Shown piece after piece: positions 16,551 through 25,016 of a DNA stretch of 50,519 nucleotides. Position 1 is the first letter of the stretch. Each line of letters begins with the position of its first letter. A program made the position numbers and the translations under genes. The DNA is from Tistrella mobilis (GTDB lineage Bacteria; Pseudomonadota; Alphaproteobacteria; Tistrellales; Tistrellaceae). The stretch spans positions 1-50,519 of the forward strand of contig NZ_JBBIAB010000031.1 in the NCBI RefSeq assembly GCF_039634785.1. The letters run 5' to 3'. The notes beneath the pieces were generated by a model. The model was not told where the DNA came from. It did no database searches and saw only the letters and a list, made by a program, of their open reading frames with translations.

Positions 16551-17609
16551 ATGACCGACATCATTGCGACCGACAGCACGGCGACCACCGAGCCCTTGCG
16601 CCTCTACGTCCAGGACGTCACGCTCCGCGACGGCATGCATGCCATCCGTCACCAGTACACGCTGGATCAGGTAGCCGCCATCGCCGCCGCGCTCGACCGG
16701 GCCGGCGTCGATGCGATCGAGATCGCCCATGGCGACGGGCTTGCCGGCTCGTCCTTCAATTACGGCTTCGGCCGCACCACCGATCTGGACTGGATCGAGG
16801 CTGCGGCTTCGGTGATCACCCGCGCGAAGCTCACCACCCTGCTGCTGCCCGGCATCGGCACCATTCATGATCTGGAGCGGGCCTTTGCCGCCGGCGTGCG
16901 CTCGGTCCGGGTCGCCACCCATTGCACCGAGGCCGATATCGCGAAGCAGCACATCGCCCATGCCCGCAAGCTGGGCATGGACGTCTCGGGCTTCCTGATG
17001 ATGAGCCATATGAACCCGCCCGAGAAGCTGGCGGCCCAGGCGAAGCTGATGGAAGACTACGGCGCCCATTGCGTCTATGTGGTCGATTCAGGCGGGGCCC
17101 TGACGATGGCCGGCGTCGCCGACCGGGTGCGTGCCTTCCGTCAGGTCCTGGCACCCGAAACCCAGATCGGCATTCATGCCCATCACAACCTGTCGCTCGG
17201 CGTCGCCAATTCGGTGGTCGCGGTCGAATGCGGCGCGATCCGCGTCGATGCCTCGCTGGCGGGGCAGGGGGCGGGGGCCGGCAATGCGCCGCTGGAGGTG
17301 TTCATCGCCACCGCCGACCGTTATGGCTGGGCGCATGGCTGCGATCTTTATGCGCTGATGGATGCCGCCGACGATCTGGTCCGCCCGCTTCAGGACCGGC
17401 CGGTCCGGGTGGATCGCGAGACGCTGAGCCTCGGCTATGCCGGGGTCTATTCCAGCTTCCTGCGCCATGCCGAGACGGCATCCGCCACCTATGGCGTCGA
17501 TGTCCGCCGCATCCTGACCGAGCTTGGCCGGCGCCGCATGGTCGGCGGCCAGGAAGACATGATCGTCGACGTGGCGCTGGATCTGGCGCGCGAGGCGCCT
17601 CAGGGCTGA
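16551..17609 (+). CDS. mhpE: 4-hydroxy-2-oxovalerate aldolase
   Basis: 352 residues. The HMGL-like TIM barrel starts with [19 protein letters not shown] (catalytic Arg/Asp of DxTLRDG), with [33 protein letters not shown] (metal-binding His pair) and [18 protein letters not shown]. It cleaves 4-hydroxy-2-oxovalerate to pyruvate and acetaldehyde, working with the preceding dehydrogenase. Last gene of the operon. Its 3' end overlaps the convergent tetR gene by 10 bases. Confidence 0.94.
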   Translation: MTDIIATDSTATTEPLRLYVQDVTLRDGMHAIRHQYTLDQVAAIAAALDRAGVDAIEIAHGDGLAGSSFNYGFGRTTDLDWIEAAASVITRAKLTTLLLPGIGTIHDLERAFAAGVRSVRVATHCTEADIAKQHIAHARKLGMDVSGFLMMSHMNPPEKLAAQAKLMEDYGAHCVYVVDSGGALTMAGVADRVRAFRQVLAPETQIGIHAHHNLSLGVANSVVAVECGAIRVDASLAGQGAGAGNAPLEVFIATADRYGWAHGCDLYALMDAADDLVRPLQDRPVRVDRETLSLGYAGVYSSFLRHAETASATYGVDVRRILTELGRRRMVGGQEDMIVDVALDLAREAPQG

Positions 17610-18265
17610 GATGGGCTGCTGGTGGTGCCGTCCGGTGTCGTCGCCGCGGGGGCCGTCAGCAGCTCCATGACCTTGTCGATATAGTCCTGCTCCGCCACCT
17701 GGTCGCCCAGCGTCTTGTGCAGCACGCTGTCGCCCATCATCGCGCAATAGGCGATATAGGACCGCTTGCGCGCCTCGGTCTCGTCGAAGCCGTGATCGCG
17801 AAAGATCTGCTCGAAAAAGCTCATGCGGATCTGGTCCACCTCCCAGATCGCCTTGCGCGGCATTTCCACCCGCCGCGCCCAGTCGCGGATGCTGGTCTCG
17901 ATCGCGGCGAAGGCCTGGGATTTCGGGCGGCGGGGCAGGGCAAGCAGGTGGCGGAGCCGTTCCATGCCGCCCGGTCCCGCCCGGGTGACGCTGCGGATGA
18001 CGTTCAGCGTCATCCGGCTGCGCCAGGTGTTCAGCATGGCGGCCAGCAGGTCGCTGCGCTTCTTGAAGTGCCAGTAGAAGCTGCCCTTGGTGACGCCCAG
18101 CCGGTCGCAGAGTTTGTGCAGCTGAATGCCGCGGACATTCTCGTCGACCAGGATGTCGATCGCGGCCTCCACCCAGTCGGCCTCGGTCAAAGGCCGGTCC
18201 TTGACACGCTTCGTGGGGGCGCGGCGGCGCTTTTCGGGCGGGGCGGTCTCGCTGGTCTCGGCCAT
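17600..18265 (-). CDS. TetR-family repressor, probable regulator of the aromatic catabolic regulon
   Basis: 221 residues from ATG 18265. A basic N-terminal arm ([15 protein letters not shown]) precedes a TetR helix-turn-helix ([41 protein letters not shown], in parts; about residues 30-75). The C-terminal ligand domain is divergent, as usual. It converges on the aldolase gene and diverges from the ferredoxin reductase gene. A fourth copy of the shared operator (18330-18346) lies in its own upstream region. The inferred role is to repress ligase, TRAP, ring-cleavage and reductase promoters until a pathway acid or CoA ester binds. Confidence 0.85.
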   Translation of the reverse strand: MAETSETAPPEKRRRAPTKRVKDRPLTEADWVEAAIDILVDENVRGIQLHKLCDRLGVTKGSFYWHFKKRSDLLAAMLNTWRSRMTLNVIRSVTRAGPGGMERLRHLLALPRRPKSQAFAAIETSIRDWARRVEMPRKAIWEVDQIRMSFFEQIFRDHGFDETEARKRSYIAYCAMMGDSVLHKTLGDQVAEQDYIDKVMELLTAPAATTPDGTTSSPSQP

Positions 18266-18329
18266 GTCTCGGGATATCCGGTGGTTCCGCAACGGGGGCA
18301 GCCCCCCTTGCACTGCAACAAGCCGCCAC

Positions 18330-18346
18330 AATACCCCAGGGTCTTG
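18330..18346. promoter_or_regulatory. Operator motif, degenerate copy 4 (tetR / reductase region)
   Basis: AATACCCCAGGGTCTTG keeps ATACC-N4-GGT-x-x-TG of the other three sites. It lies 64 bases before tetR in its direction and 94 before the reductase. The match is weaker, so binding is less certain. Confidence 0.45.
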
Positions 18347-18352
18347 CCGTGT

Positions 18353-18406
18353 CCATGGGGCAAAAGCGGGCCAAGGGTCAAAAGTAGGCCAAGGGTCAAA
18401 AGCCGG
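18353..18406. repeat. Three tandem 18-bp repeats upstream of the ferredoxin reductase gene
   Basis: Units CCATGGGGCAAAAGCGGG, CCAAGGGTCAAAAGTAGG and CCAAGGGTCAAAAGCCGG follow one another exactly (18353, 18371, 18389). They end 34 bases before the reductase ATG. The two right-hand copies share 16 of 18 bases. Confidence 0.8.
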
Positions 18407-18440
18407 CGCCCGCGCGCGCTCGTGACCAATTGAAAGGCAG

Positions 18441-19676
18441 ATGAAGATGAGCCAGATCGTGATCATCGGCGGCGGCCAGGCCGGTGGGGCCGCGGCATTG
18501 GCCCTCAGGCGCCATGGCGCGACCGGCCCCATCACCCTGATCGGCCGTGAACCCCTGCCGCCCTATGAACGCCCGGCCCTCTCCAAGGGCCTGCTGCTGG
18601 GCGAGACCCCCTTCGACCGGCTGATCGTGCTGTCCGAAGCGGTCGCGGCCGAACAGGCGATCACGCTGCGCCTCGGCACCACCGTCACCGCCATCGACCG
18701 GGCGGCGCAGACGGTCACCACCGATGCCGGCGACGTTCTGCCATACGGAACCCTGATCCTGGCCACCGGCGGCCGCGCCCGCGCGCTGCCGGGGCTTGCC
18801 CCCGACGGCCGCGACATCTTCGCGATCCGCACCGCCGCCGATGCCGAAGGGATCCGCGCGCGCATGGCCCGGTCCCGCTCCCTGCTCGTGATCGGCGGCG
18901 GCTGGCTGGGGCTGGAGGTCGCGGCCAGCGCCCGCAAATCGGGCCTCGACGTCACCCTGGTCGAGGCGGGCCCCCGGCTCTGCGGCCGGGTGCTGCCGCC
19001 CGTGGTTTCGGCCATCCTGGCCGATCTCCACACCCGCCGCGGCGTCGATCTGCGCCTCGGCGATGCCCCGGTGGCGCTCGCCTCCACCGGCACCGGCGGC
19101 GTCATCGCGCGGCTCGCCTCGGGCGCGGAACTGGCCGCCGACATGGCCGTGGTCGCGGTGGGCCTGACGGTCGAGGACGATCTGGCCCGCGCCGCCGGCC
19201 TCGCCACCGCCGACGGCATTCTGACCGATCCGGCCGGCCGTACCGACGATCCGGCGATCTTCGCCATCGGCGACGTCGCCCGCACCCCGCACCCCGCCCT
19301 CGGCACGGCCGCCCGGCTGGAAAGCTGGCAGATGGCCAATCTCCAGGCCGAGGCGGCGGCACGCGCGATCCTGAACCTGCCCGTGCCGCCCGCCGAAACC
19401 CCCTGGTTCTGGTCGGACCAGTACGACCTCAACCTCCAGATCCTGGGCCTGCCCGACATGGCGGCGCAGCCCATCCGCCGCGGCAGCCCCGAGACCGGCC
19501 GCGGCAGCCTGCTCTGGCTGGATCCGGCCGAACGCCTCTGCGCCGTCATCGCCCTCAACGCCCCCCGCGACATCGCCATGGCCCGCCGCCTGATCGGCAC
19601 CGGCCTGGTCATCGACCGCCCCCGCGCCGCCGATCCGGCGGTGCCGCTGAAGGATGCGGTGTTCCGGGCGGCGTGA
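18441..19676 (+). CDS. Ferredoxin-NAD(+) reductase component of the ring-hydroxylating dioxygenase
   Basis: 411 residues (a second ATG at 18447 is possible). FAD motif IVIIGGGQAGGAAALALR, substrate-side PPYERPALSKGLLLGE, NAD motif LLVIGGGWLGLEVAASARKSG (about residues 149-169), and FAIGDVA near the FAD site. C-terminal PWFWSDQYDLNLQILG is the signature of BphA4/HcaD-type reductases. It draws electrons from NADH and passes them to the Rieske ferredoxin (10575). It is separated from the main operon by tetR, on its own promoter. Confidence 0.92.
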   Translation: MKMSQIVIIGGGQAGGAAALALRRHGATGPITLIGREPLPPYERPALSKGLLLGETPFDRLIVLSEAVAAEQAITLRLGTTVTAIDRAAQTVTTDAGDVLPYGTLILATGGRARALPGLAPDGRDIFAIRTAADAEGIRARMARSRSLLVIGGGWLGLEVAASARKSGLDVTLVEAGPRLCGRVLPPVVSAILADLHTRRGVDLRLGDAPVALASTGTGGVIARLASGAELAADMAVVAVGLTVEDDLARAAGLATADGILTDPAGRTDDPAIFAIGDVARTPHPALGTAARLESWQMANLQAEAAARAILNLPVPPAETPWFWSDQYDLNLQILGLPDMAAQPIRRGSPETGRGSLLWLDPAERLCAVIALNAPRDIAMARRLIGTGLVIDRPRAADPAVPLKDAVFRAA

Positions 19677-19807
19677 GGTGCGGGGAGACCTGAGGGGCGG
19701 GCAGGGCTTGCCGCGCGGGGCAACAGGGCGGATGATGCCGTCTCACTTTCCGGGACGATCCGCCGTGCTTGCTTCCTCCGCCTCGCCGCGCCCTGCATCG
19801 CGACCCC

Positions 19808-20581
19808 ATGGCTGAAGACCTGCTCTTCAGCCTCTCCCCCGCCGACCTCGCCGGCGCCGGCCTCGCCATCTTCGTGGCCGGGCTGCTGCGTGGCTTCACC
19901 GGTTTCGGCTTCGCGCTTGCCGCGGTGCCGCTTGCGGGGCTGGTGTTGCCGCCGGCGATGATCGTGCCGGTGGTGATGCTCACCCAGCTGGTGATCGGCA
20001 GTGCCGATGCGGTGCGCGAGCGGCGGGCGGTGGACTGGCGGCTGGTCGGCTGGCTGACCCTGGGCCTTGCCATCGCCACCCCCCTCGGCACCTGGGCGCT
20101 GGTGGCGCTGCCGGGCGACATCACCCGGATCGTGATCGCCTGCATCGTTCTGCTGGGGGCCGCCGCCGCCTGGCGCCCGCCCCGGGCCGAAGGCGCAGGC
20201 GAGGGCGGGCTGCTGCACGCCCGCATCACCCGGCTGGGCGTGGGCCTGGTCGCCGGGCTGTTCACCGGGCTTGCCGCCATGCCGGGCCCGCCGGTGGTGG
20301 CCTATATGCTGGCGGCGGAGCGCGACCCGCGGATCATCCGTGCGACGCTGATGGTGTTCTTCTTCTTCACCGCCGTCACCGGCTGCGCCAGCGCCTGGTT
20401 CGCCGGGCTGATCGGCTGGCCGGAACTGGTGATGTCGGCGGCCGCCCTGCCGCTGGTGGTCGGCGGCAGCGCGATCGGGGCGGCGGGCTTTCGCCGGGCC
20501 GATGCCCGCCATTATCGCCCGGCGGCGCTGGTGGTGCTGGTCGGTGCCGCCGTGGTAACCCTGTTGCGCGAGATCCTGTGA
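19808..20581 (+). CDS. TSUP (TauE/SafE) family membrane transporter
   Basis: 257 residues from ATG 19808, with about eight hydrophobic helices. Family features: FVAGLLRGFTGFGFALAAVPL in the first half and its pseudo-repeat GLVAGLFTGLAAMPGPPVVAYML in the second. TSUP proteins export or import sulfonates, sulfite or other small organic anions. It follows the reductase gene by 131 bases and could be the exit or entry route for a compound of the neighbouring pathway, but nothing ties it to the operator set. The in-frame start at 19769 has no ribosome binding site. Confidence 0.85.
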   Translation: MAEDLLFSLSPADLAGAGLAIFVAGLLRGFTGFGFALAAVPLAGLVLPPAMIVPVVMLTQLVIGSADAVRERRAVDWRLVGWLTLGLAIATPLGTWALVALPGDITRIVIACIVLLGAAAAWRPPRAEGAGEGGLLHARITRLGVGLVAGLFTGLAAMPGPPVVAYMLAAERDPRIIRATLMVFFFFTAVTGCASAWFAGLIGWPELVMSAAALPLVVGGSAIGAAGFRRADARHYRPAALVVLVGAAVVTLLREIL

Positions 20582-20713
20582 TATCGGGAAACCGCCGGGA
20601 GTGTCGCGAAACGCACTGGCCTCGCTGCCCGGGGCGGGATATAAGCCGAAGACCGGCATGTTCTGCCGTGTCTCTGCGACCACACCCCCACAACCGGCGC
20701 TGGTGAGGCCGTC

Positions 20714-21889
20714 ATGCCCCTCGATCCCGACACCCTGTTGGCGAGCAGCATGTTCATCAACGCCTCGGGCGCCATCGTGTTCAGCCTGTTCTGGCTGGCC
20801 GATCGTCGCCTGCCCGAGCTGGCGCTCTGGGCCGTCGGTTATGTGCTTCTGACCCTCGGGCTTCTCGGCATGATGTTCCTGTCTTCGGCCAGGTATCCCC
20901 CGGCCCTGGAGGGCGGGGCGGTGTTCGTGCTCTGCGGGCTTTCGCCCGCCTGTTTCTGGCTGGGAACCCGCTATTTCGACCGGATCCGGCCGGTCTGGTG
21001 GGGTCCGGCGCTGGTCGCCGGGGTGGCCCCCGGTCTGCACTATGCCGTCGGCATGACGCTCGGCTGGCCGCCGACCTCGGTGGTGTCCGTCACCCTGCTG
21101 CTGCTGGCGGTGCTCTACGCCCTGGACACCCATGTGCTCGTGCGCGGCATCGGCCGCGATCCGGCGCTGCCCGGAAGCTGGCCGGTGTCGCGCACGGTGG
21201 TGGCCGCCTGCGTGGCCCTCTACTGCCTCAGCTTCCTTGTCTCCGCCCTCGTCACCTGGTGGGGAGGCGGGTCCGAGAGCGACGCCGAGGCCGCCTCGGT
21301 CGTGATCGTCTCGGTGGTCGACAATCTGCTGGGGGTGATTTCCTGCATCGCCACGGCCGGCATGCTCTGGGAACGCGCCCGGGCCGATCTGGCGCGCGAT
21401 GCACGGATCGATCCGCTGACCGGGCTGTTCAACCGCCGCGGCCTGCAGGACGGCGCCCGCCGCTGGCTGACCCGCAACCGGCCGCTGGCGGTGATGATCG
21501 CAGATCTGGACCGGTTCAAGCGGATCAACGATGCCCATGGCCATGCCGGCGGCGATCTGGTGCTGGCCACCTTCGCCCATCTGATCCGCGATGTCTGCCC
21601 GGCCGAAGACAGCCTGCTCGCCCGCATCGGCGGCGAGGAATTCGTGATCCTGTTGCGCCATGCCGACCCCGATGCCGCCCGCGGCGTCGCCGACCGGCTT
21701 CGCCGCGCGGTTGAAAACGGCAGCTTCCTGGTGGGGGGCGAACGGCTTGCGATCACCGTCAGCATCGGCCTGGCCTTCCCCGCGGCCGACGACACCGACC
21801 TCACCCCCGCCCTGGAACGCGCCGACCGTGCGCTTTATGCGGCCAAACATGGCGGGCGCAATCGGGTGGAGGAACTGATGACGATTTAA
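20714..21889 (+). CDS. Membrane diguanylate cyclase (GGDEF)
   Basis: 391 residues. The N-terminal half (about 1-215) has six or so transmembrane helices and no recognised sensor family. The C-terminal GGDEF domain begins DARIDPLTGLFNRRGL. It carries IADLDRFKRINDAHGHAGGD (metal and guanine contacts) and the active GGEEF at residues 306-310. It should make cyclic di-GMP from two GTP. The inhibitory RxxD site normally just before GGEEF reads AEDS, so product inhibition through that site is probably lost. Monocistronic. The RTX gene begins 109 bases downstream. Confidence 0.9.
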   Translation: MPLDPDTLLASSMFINASGAIVFSLFWLADRRLPELALWAVGYVLLTLGLLGMMFLSSARYPPALEGGAVFVLCGLSPACFWLGTRYFDRIRPVWWGPALVAGVAPGLHYAVGMTLGWPPTSVVSVTLLLLAVLYALDTHVLVRGIGRDPALPGSWPVSRTVVAACVALYCLSFLVSALVTWWGGGSESDAEAASVVIVSVVDNLLGVISCIATAGMLWERARADLARDARIDPLTGLFNRRGLQDGARRWLTRNRPLAVMIADLDRFKRINDAHGHAGGDLVLATFAHLIRDVCPAEDSLLARIGGEEFVILLRHADPDAARGVADRLRRAVENGSFLVGGERLAITVSIGLAFPAADDTDLTPALERADRALYAAKHGGRNRVEELMTI

Positions 21890-22020
21890 TGGTTGTCCTT
21901 CCCGCTTGAGGTGTATTCTTTTGAGATTAGACAGCTTGTGCGTGGGTCGTCTAGGACAGGCTGTTGTAAACCGCAGGTGCACGTGAAAGGGGATGGGCAT
22001 GGCCGAGTACGAAGGCAGCA

Positions 22021-23610
22021 ATGGGCCGGAGGTCATTGCAGGGAGCGACGCAGCGGATACGATTCCGTGGCCTTGCTGGTGATGACGATCTGTCGGGAGA
22101 GGCTGGCGATGACATTCTCATAGGCGGGGCAGGGGCCGACGTGATTGACGGCGGCCTGGGGTTCGACTTGGCCAGTTATGCTGATGCGGTGAGTGGCGTG
22201 ACTATCGATTTGATCACCGGTATCAGTTCGGATGGTGACCGCCTCGTCTCGGTCGAGGCACTCGTCGGTAGCGGATTTGATGACATCCTGACGGGAGCGG
22301 ATGGCGGTAGTTATCTTGGTGGTGGTGCAGGCGACGACACGTTGTTTGGTGGGGTCGGTCAGGACAGTTTCGAGGGGGGGGACGGCGACGATACCGTCCG
22401 CGCTGCTGCGGGTAATGATACTATTTATGGGAATGATGGAGACGACGATCTCTCTGGCGGCGATGGCGACGATCTTCTGATCGGCGGTGCCGGAGCAGAT
22501 ATCCTGAACGGTGGCAATGGTTACGATATTGCAAGTTATGCGGTCGCTGCGGGGCCGGTCACGGTTGACCTGAGCACAGGGACAGGCAGCGATGGCGATA
22601 TCCTCACCGGGATCGAAGGACTGGTGGGCAGTGGCGAAGACGACGCCCTTACCGGGAACGACGACGCCAACATTATCGATGGCGGTTTGGGGGCCGATGT
22701 CATTGACGGTCGCGGCGGCTTCGACACCGTCACCTATGCCAGCCGTAGCACGGCGGTCGTGGTAAACCTGGCGACTGGCGAGAATACCGATGGCGACACT
22801 CTACTGAACATCGAGGCTATAACCGGCGGTTTGGCCGATGATGCTCTGACCGGCGATTCAAATTCGAACGTGCTCGATGGCGGGGTTGGCGCCGACAGCC
22901 TCGACGGTGGTGGTGGGAATGACTATGTCAGCTATGCATCGCGACTGGATAATATTGAGGCAAATCTTGCGACAGGCATCAACACCGATGATGATATCTA
23001 TTATTCGGTCGAGAATCTGATCGGTGGCTGGGGTAACGATCTCCTGACAGGAGATGGACAGGTCAATCACATTCAGGGCGGCTGGGGTGATGACGTATTG
23101 GCCGGCGGAGCTGGCGCAGATATTCTGGATGGTGGGGAAGGGGTCGATATTGTCAGTTACGCCCATTGGACGACGAGGATCGTTGTCGATTTGTCGGCTG
23201 GAGAGAATCCAGATGGAGATCTTCTGAGCGGGTTTGAGGGGATTTTAGGGGGGAGCGGAGGTGATCTCTTGATTGGCAGTAACGGTCCCGATATTATCTT
23301 TGGCATGTCCGGCCTTGATTTCCTCCAAGGTGGGAGAGGACAGGATTATCTCGACGGCGGCGATAGCCTTGATCTGGTAGATTACTCTGATCGATCGGAG
23401 AATATTTTTGTAGATTTGGAGTCTGGCTTGAATCCAGACATGGATATATTAATTAATATAGAGGGAATTTTGCATGGAAAGGGCAACGATTACCTATACG
23501 GGACTGATGGGTCGAATCTTTTCTTCGATAGAGGTGGTTCCGATTTCTATGATGGGCGAGGGGGCAGGACGGAATTATATATTGGGAACGAACAGATAAT
23601 ATATATATAA
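22021..23610 (+). CDS. RTX repeat protein, central fragment
   Basis: The open frame between the two frameshifts, 529 codons. Only the part from about 22066 (RGLAGDDD) is native. The 15 codons before are an out-of-frame reading of the true N-terminus. It contains most of the calcium-binding nonapeptide blocks (GGAGADILNGG, GGDGDDLLIGG and similar) alternating with about seven spacer modules that begin YAS/YAH/YSD. It ends at TAA 23608 in an AT-dinucleotide run after the second frameshift. Unlikely to make a functional secreted protein alone, since it has no C-terminal secretion signal. Confidence 0.6.
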   Translation: MGRRSLQGATQRIRFRGLAGDDDLSGEAGDDILIGGAGADVIDGGLGFDLASYADAVSGVTIDLITGISSDGDRLVSVEALVGSGFDDILTGADGGSYLGGGAGDDTLFGGVGQDSFEGGDGDDTVRAAAGNDTIYGNDGDDDLSGGDGDDLLIGGAGADILNGGNGYDIASYAVAAGPVTVDLSTGTGSDGDILTGIEGLVGSGEDDALTGNDDANIIDGGLGADVIDGRGGFDTVTYASRSTAVVVNLATGENTDGDTLLNIEAITGGLADDALTGDSNSNVLDGGVGADSLDGGGGNDYVSYASRLDNIEANLATGINTDDDIYYSVENLIGGWGNDLLTGDGQVNHIQGGWGDDVLAGGAGADILDGGEGVDIVSYAHWTTRIVVDLSAGENPDGDLLSGFEGILGGSGGDLLIGSNGPDIIFGMSGLDFLQGGRGQDYLDGGDSLDLVDYSDRSENIFVDLESGLNPDMDILINIEGILHGKGNDYLYGTDGSNLFFDRGGSDFYDGRGGRTELYIGNEQIIYI

Positions 23611-23642
23611 ATCTAGAGACAGGGGAAAGCACGGATGATGAT

Positions 23643-24395
23643 GTGTATGTATCGATCGAACATTTTAACGGTGGAATGGCAGACGATACATTCATTGGCA
23701 GTAGCCGGAGTGATATATTATACGGGCAAGACGGCAACGATCATATAGAGGGGGCCGGCGGTGATGACCTATTGAGTGGAGGTTCTGGTGGGGACCATAT
23801 CGACGGTGGGCTGGGCTTTGATATAGTGTACTACGTTCCCTCTCCAATGGGTGTGAATGTCGATCTGCTGAATGGAACAGCGAGTGGCGGACACGCAGAT
23901 GGCGATTTTCTGGTCTCTATTGAAGGTGTCCATGGTAGTTACAATTACGATGATTTCCTCTATGGCGACGATATGAATAATACCTTCTCCGGCCGTGGGG
24001 GAGATGATGTCATTGATGGTCGTGGAGGAAGTGACACAATACGCGGCGGACTTGGTTCTGATCAAATGACCGGCGGAGACGCCGCGGATCGGTTCATTTT
24101 TGACATTCTGGAAGACAGCGGAGTGGATCTCATAGATCAAGACAGACTTCTCGATTTTGCTGAAAGCGAGGGTGACCGCATCGATTTTCGAACACTCGCC
24201 GCCGATATCGGCCCGCTCTCTTATGTCGGTACCGCGGCCTTCTCGGGCTCTACCGGTGAAATCCGGAGTTGGGCGTCCTCGGTCCTTGGTTTCACTCATG
24301 TCGGGCTGGATGCCGATGGTGACGCCATGGCCGATATGATATTGCTCGTCGCGGGCAATCCAGCGGATATCACAGCGGCCGCCTTCCTGTTGTGA
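23643..24395 (+). CDS. RTX repeat protein, C-terminal fragment with type I secretion signal
   Basis: 250 codons from the first available start in this frame. True homology extends further upstream to about 23565. It holds RTX blocks (GQDGNDHIEGAGGDDLLSGG, GRGGDDVIDGRGGSDTIRGG) and then a serralysin-like C-terminal domain (DRFIFDILEDSG..DRLLDFAESEGDRIDF). It ends in the hydrophobic tail typical of type I secretion substrates. Confidence 0.6.
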   Translation: MYVSIEHFNGGMADDTFIGSSRSDILYGQDGNDHIEGAGGDDLLSGGSGGDHIDGGLGFDIVYYVPSPMGVNVDLLNGTASGGHADGDFLVSIEGVHGSYNYDDFLYGDDMNNTFSGRGGDDVIDGRGGSDTIRGGLGSDQMTGGDAADRFIFDILEDSGVDLIDQDRLLDFAESEGDRIDFRTLAADIGPLSYVGTAAFSGSTGEIRSWASSVLGFTHVGLDADGDAMADMILLVAGNPADITAAAFLL

Positions 24396-24539
24396 ACCGC
24401 TCCGGCGTCCGGTTGTCCCGCCGGAGGTGTCTGAGGAGCGAAACGGTATGGTCGATGAGGTGGGCGAGGGTGTTGCCACCCTCCTCACCCGGACCGACGA
24501 CCTGCTGCAGCGTTTCGATCCGCTGCATGTCTCGCATCT

Positions 24540-25016
24540 GGTGATCCCGCCACTGCGACGGCGGAGCGGGTCGCTTGGCGTCTCCGTCTGGCGTCGGCGC
24601 TGCACCGGATCGGTGACAGGGTCTGGGGCATGGCGATCGCCCTGGTCCAGCTGCGCTATCTGGAGGCGGACAACCAGCGGCGCCGGGAGATGGCCGCGAT
24701 CTATCGCCGGCTGCTCGACGGTGCGCCGGGATTGCGCTGGGTCGATCCTGCACCGGACTGTCTGTCGTCCACGCATCTGGTCCAGATCCGCGTGCCGGAG
24801 CGTGACCGGATCCTGGCGGCGCTTGCCGCCGATGGCATTCATGCCGGTGTGCATTATTGCGACAACACCGATTATGCACTCTATGCCGATCAGGCCGGCA
24901 CCTGCCCGCGGGCGCAGGCGGCAAGCGCCGAGCTGATTTCGCTGCCGTTGCATCTGGGCCTTGCGGATGACGATCTCGCCCGGGTCGCGGCACGGCTGCG
25001 GCATCATCTGGGATGA
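24540..25016 (+). pseudogene. C-terminal remnant of a DegT/DnrJ/EryC1 sugar aminotransferase
   Basis: From about 24540 the frame reads ATATAERVAWRLRLASAL, then MAIALVQLRYLEADNQRRREM, THLVQIRVPERDRILAALA, GIHAGVHY and ELISLPLHLGLADDDL. These are the end segments of PLP-dependent dTDP-sugar aminotransferases (FdtB/DesV type). The N-terminal two-thirds, with the PLP lysine, is missing. The frame hits a stop at 24456, and the RTX gene ends at 24395. The first ATG (24630) starts inside a conserved segment. The 145 bases before hold nothing recognisable. It overlaps the acetyltransferase by four bases (ATGA), showing the old operon order. Confidence 0.7.

Larger units (their letters stand above)
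21999..24395 (+). pseudogene. RTX calcium-binding repeat protein, interrupted by two compensating frameshifts
   Basis: The natural start is ATG 21999 (MAEYEGSNGPEVIAGSDAAD) behind GAAAGGGG. Reading stops at TGA 22080, but if one C of the CC at 22065-22066 is removed the frame continues as DTIRGLAGDDDLSGEAGDD into the repeats. A second break lies in a five-G run (23560-23564). With six Gs the frame runs on as DGRGGQDGIIYWERTDNIY into the C-terminal part. One extra and one missing base leave a net 798-residue frame of glycine/aspartate nonapeptides (GGxGxDxLx) with interspersed YASR..VVVNLATGENTDGD..NIE modules. It ends in a serralysin-type C-terminal domain and type I secretion signal (VGLDADGDAMADMILLV ... 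AAAFLL). The region is clearly more AT-rich than its flanks. It could be a pseudogene, a phase-variable gene or a sequencing artefact. No secretion genes are nearby. Confidence 0.8.

Noticed and set aside
18563-22036. A 1157-codon minus-strand open frame
   Set aside because: It spans four real plus-strand genes and their gaps, is rich in Arg, Pro, Gly, Ser and His without motifs, and is a by-product of very high GC content.
22060-24360. Repetitive DNA that might be a CRISPR array or satellite
   Set aside because: The periodicity encodes glycine/aspartate RTX nonapeptides in one frame, and repeats are degenerate at the DNA level without fixed spacers.
24427-24936. A 169-codon plus-strand frame over the aminotransferase remnant
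   Set aside because: Out of frame with the recognisable DegT segments; its translation is Arg/Ser-rich without motifs.
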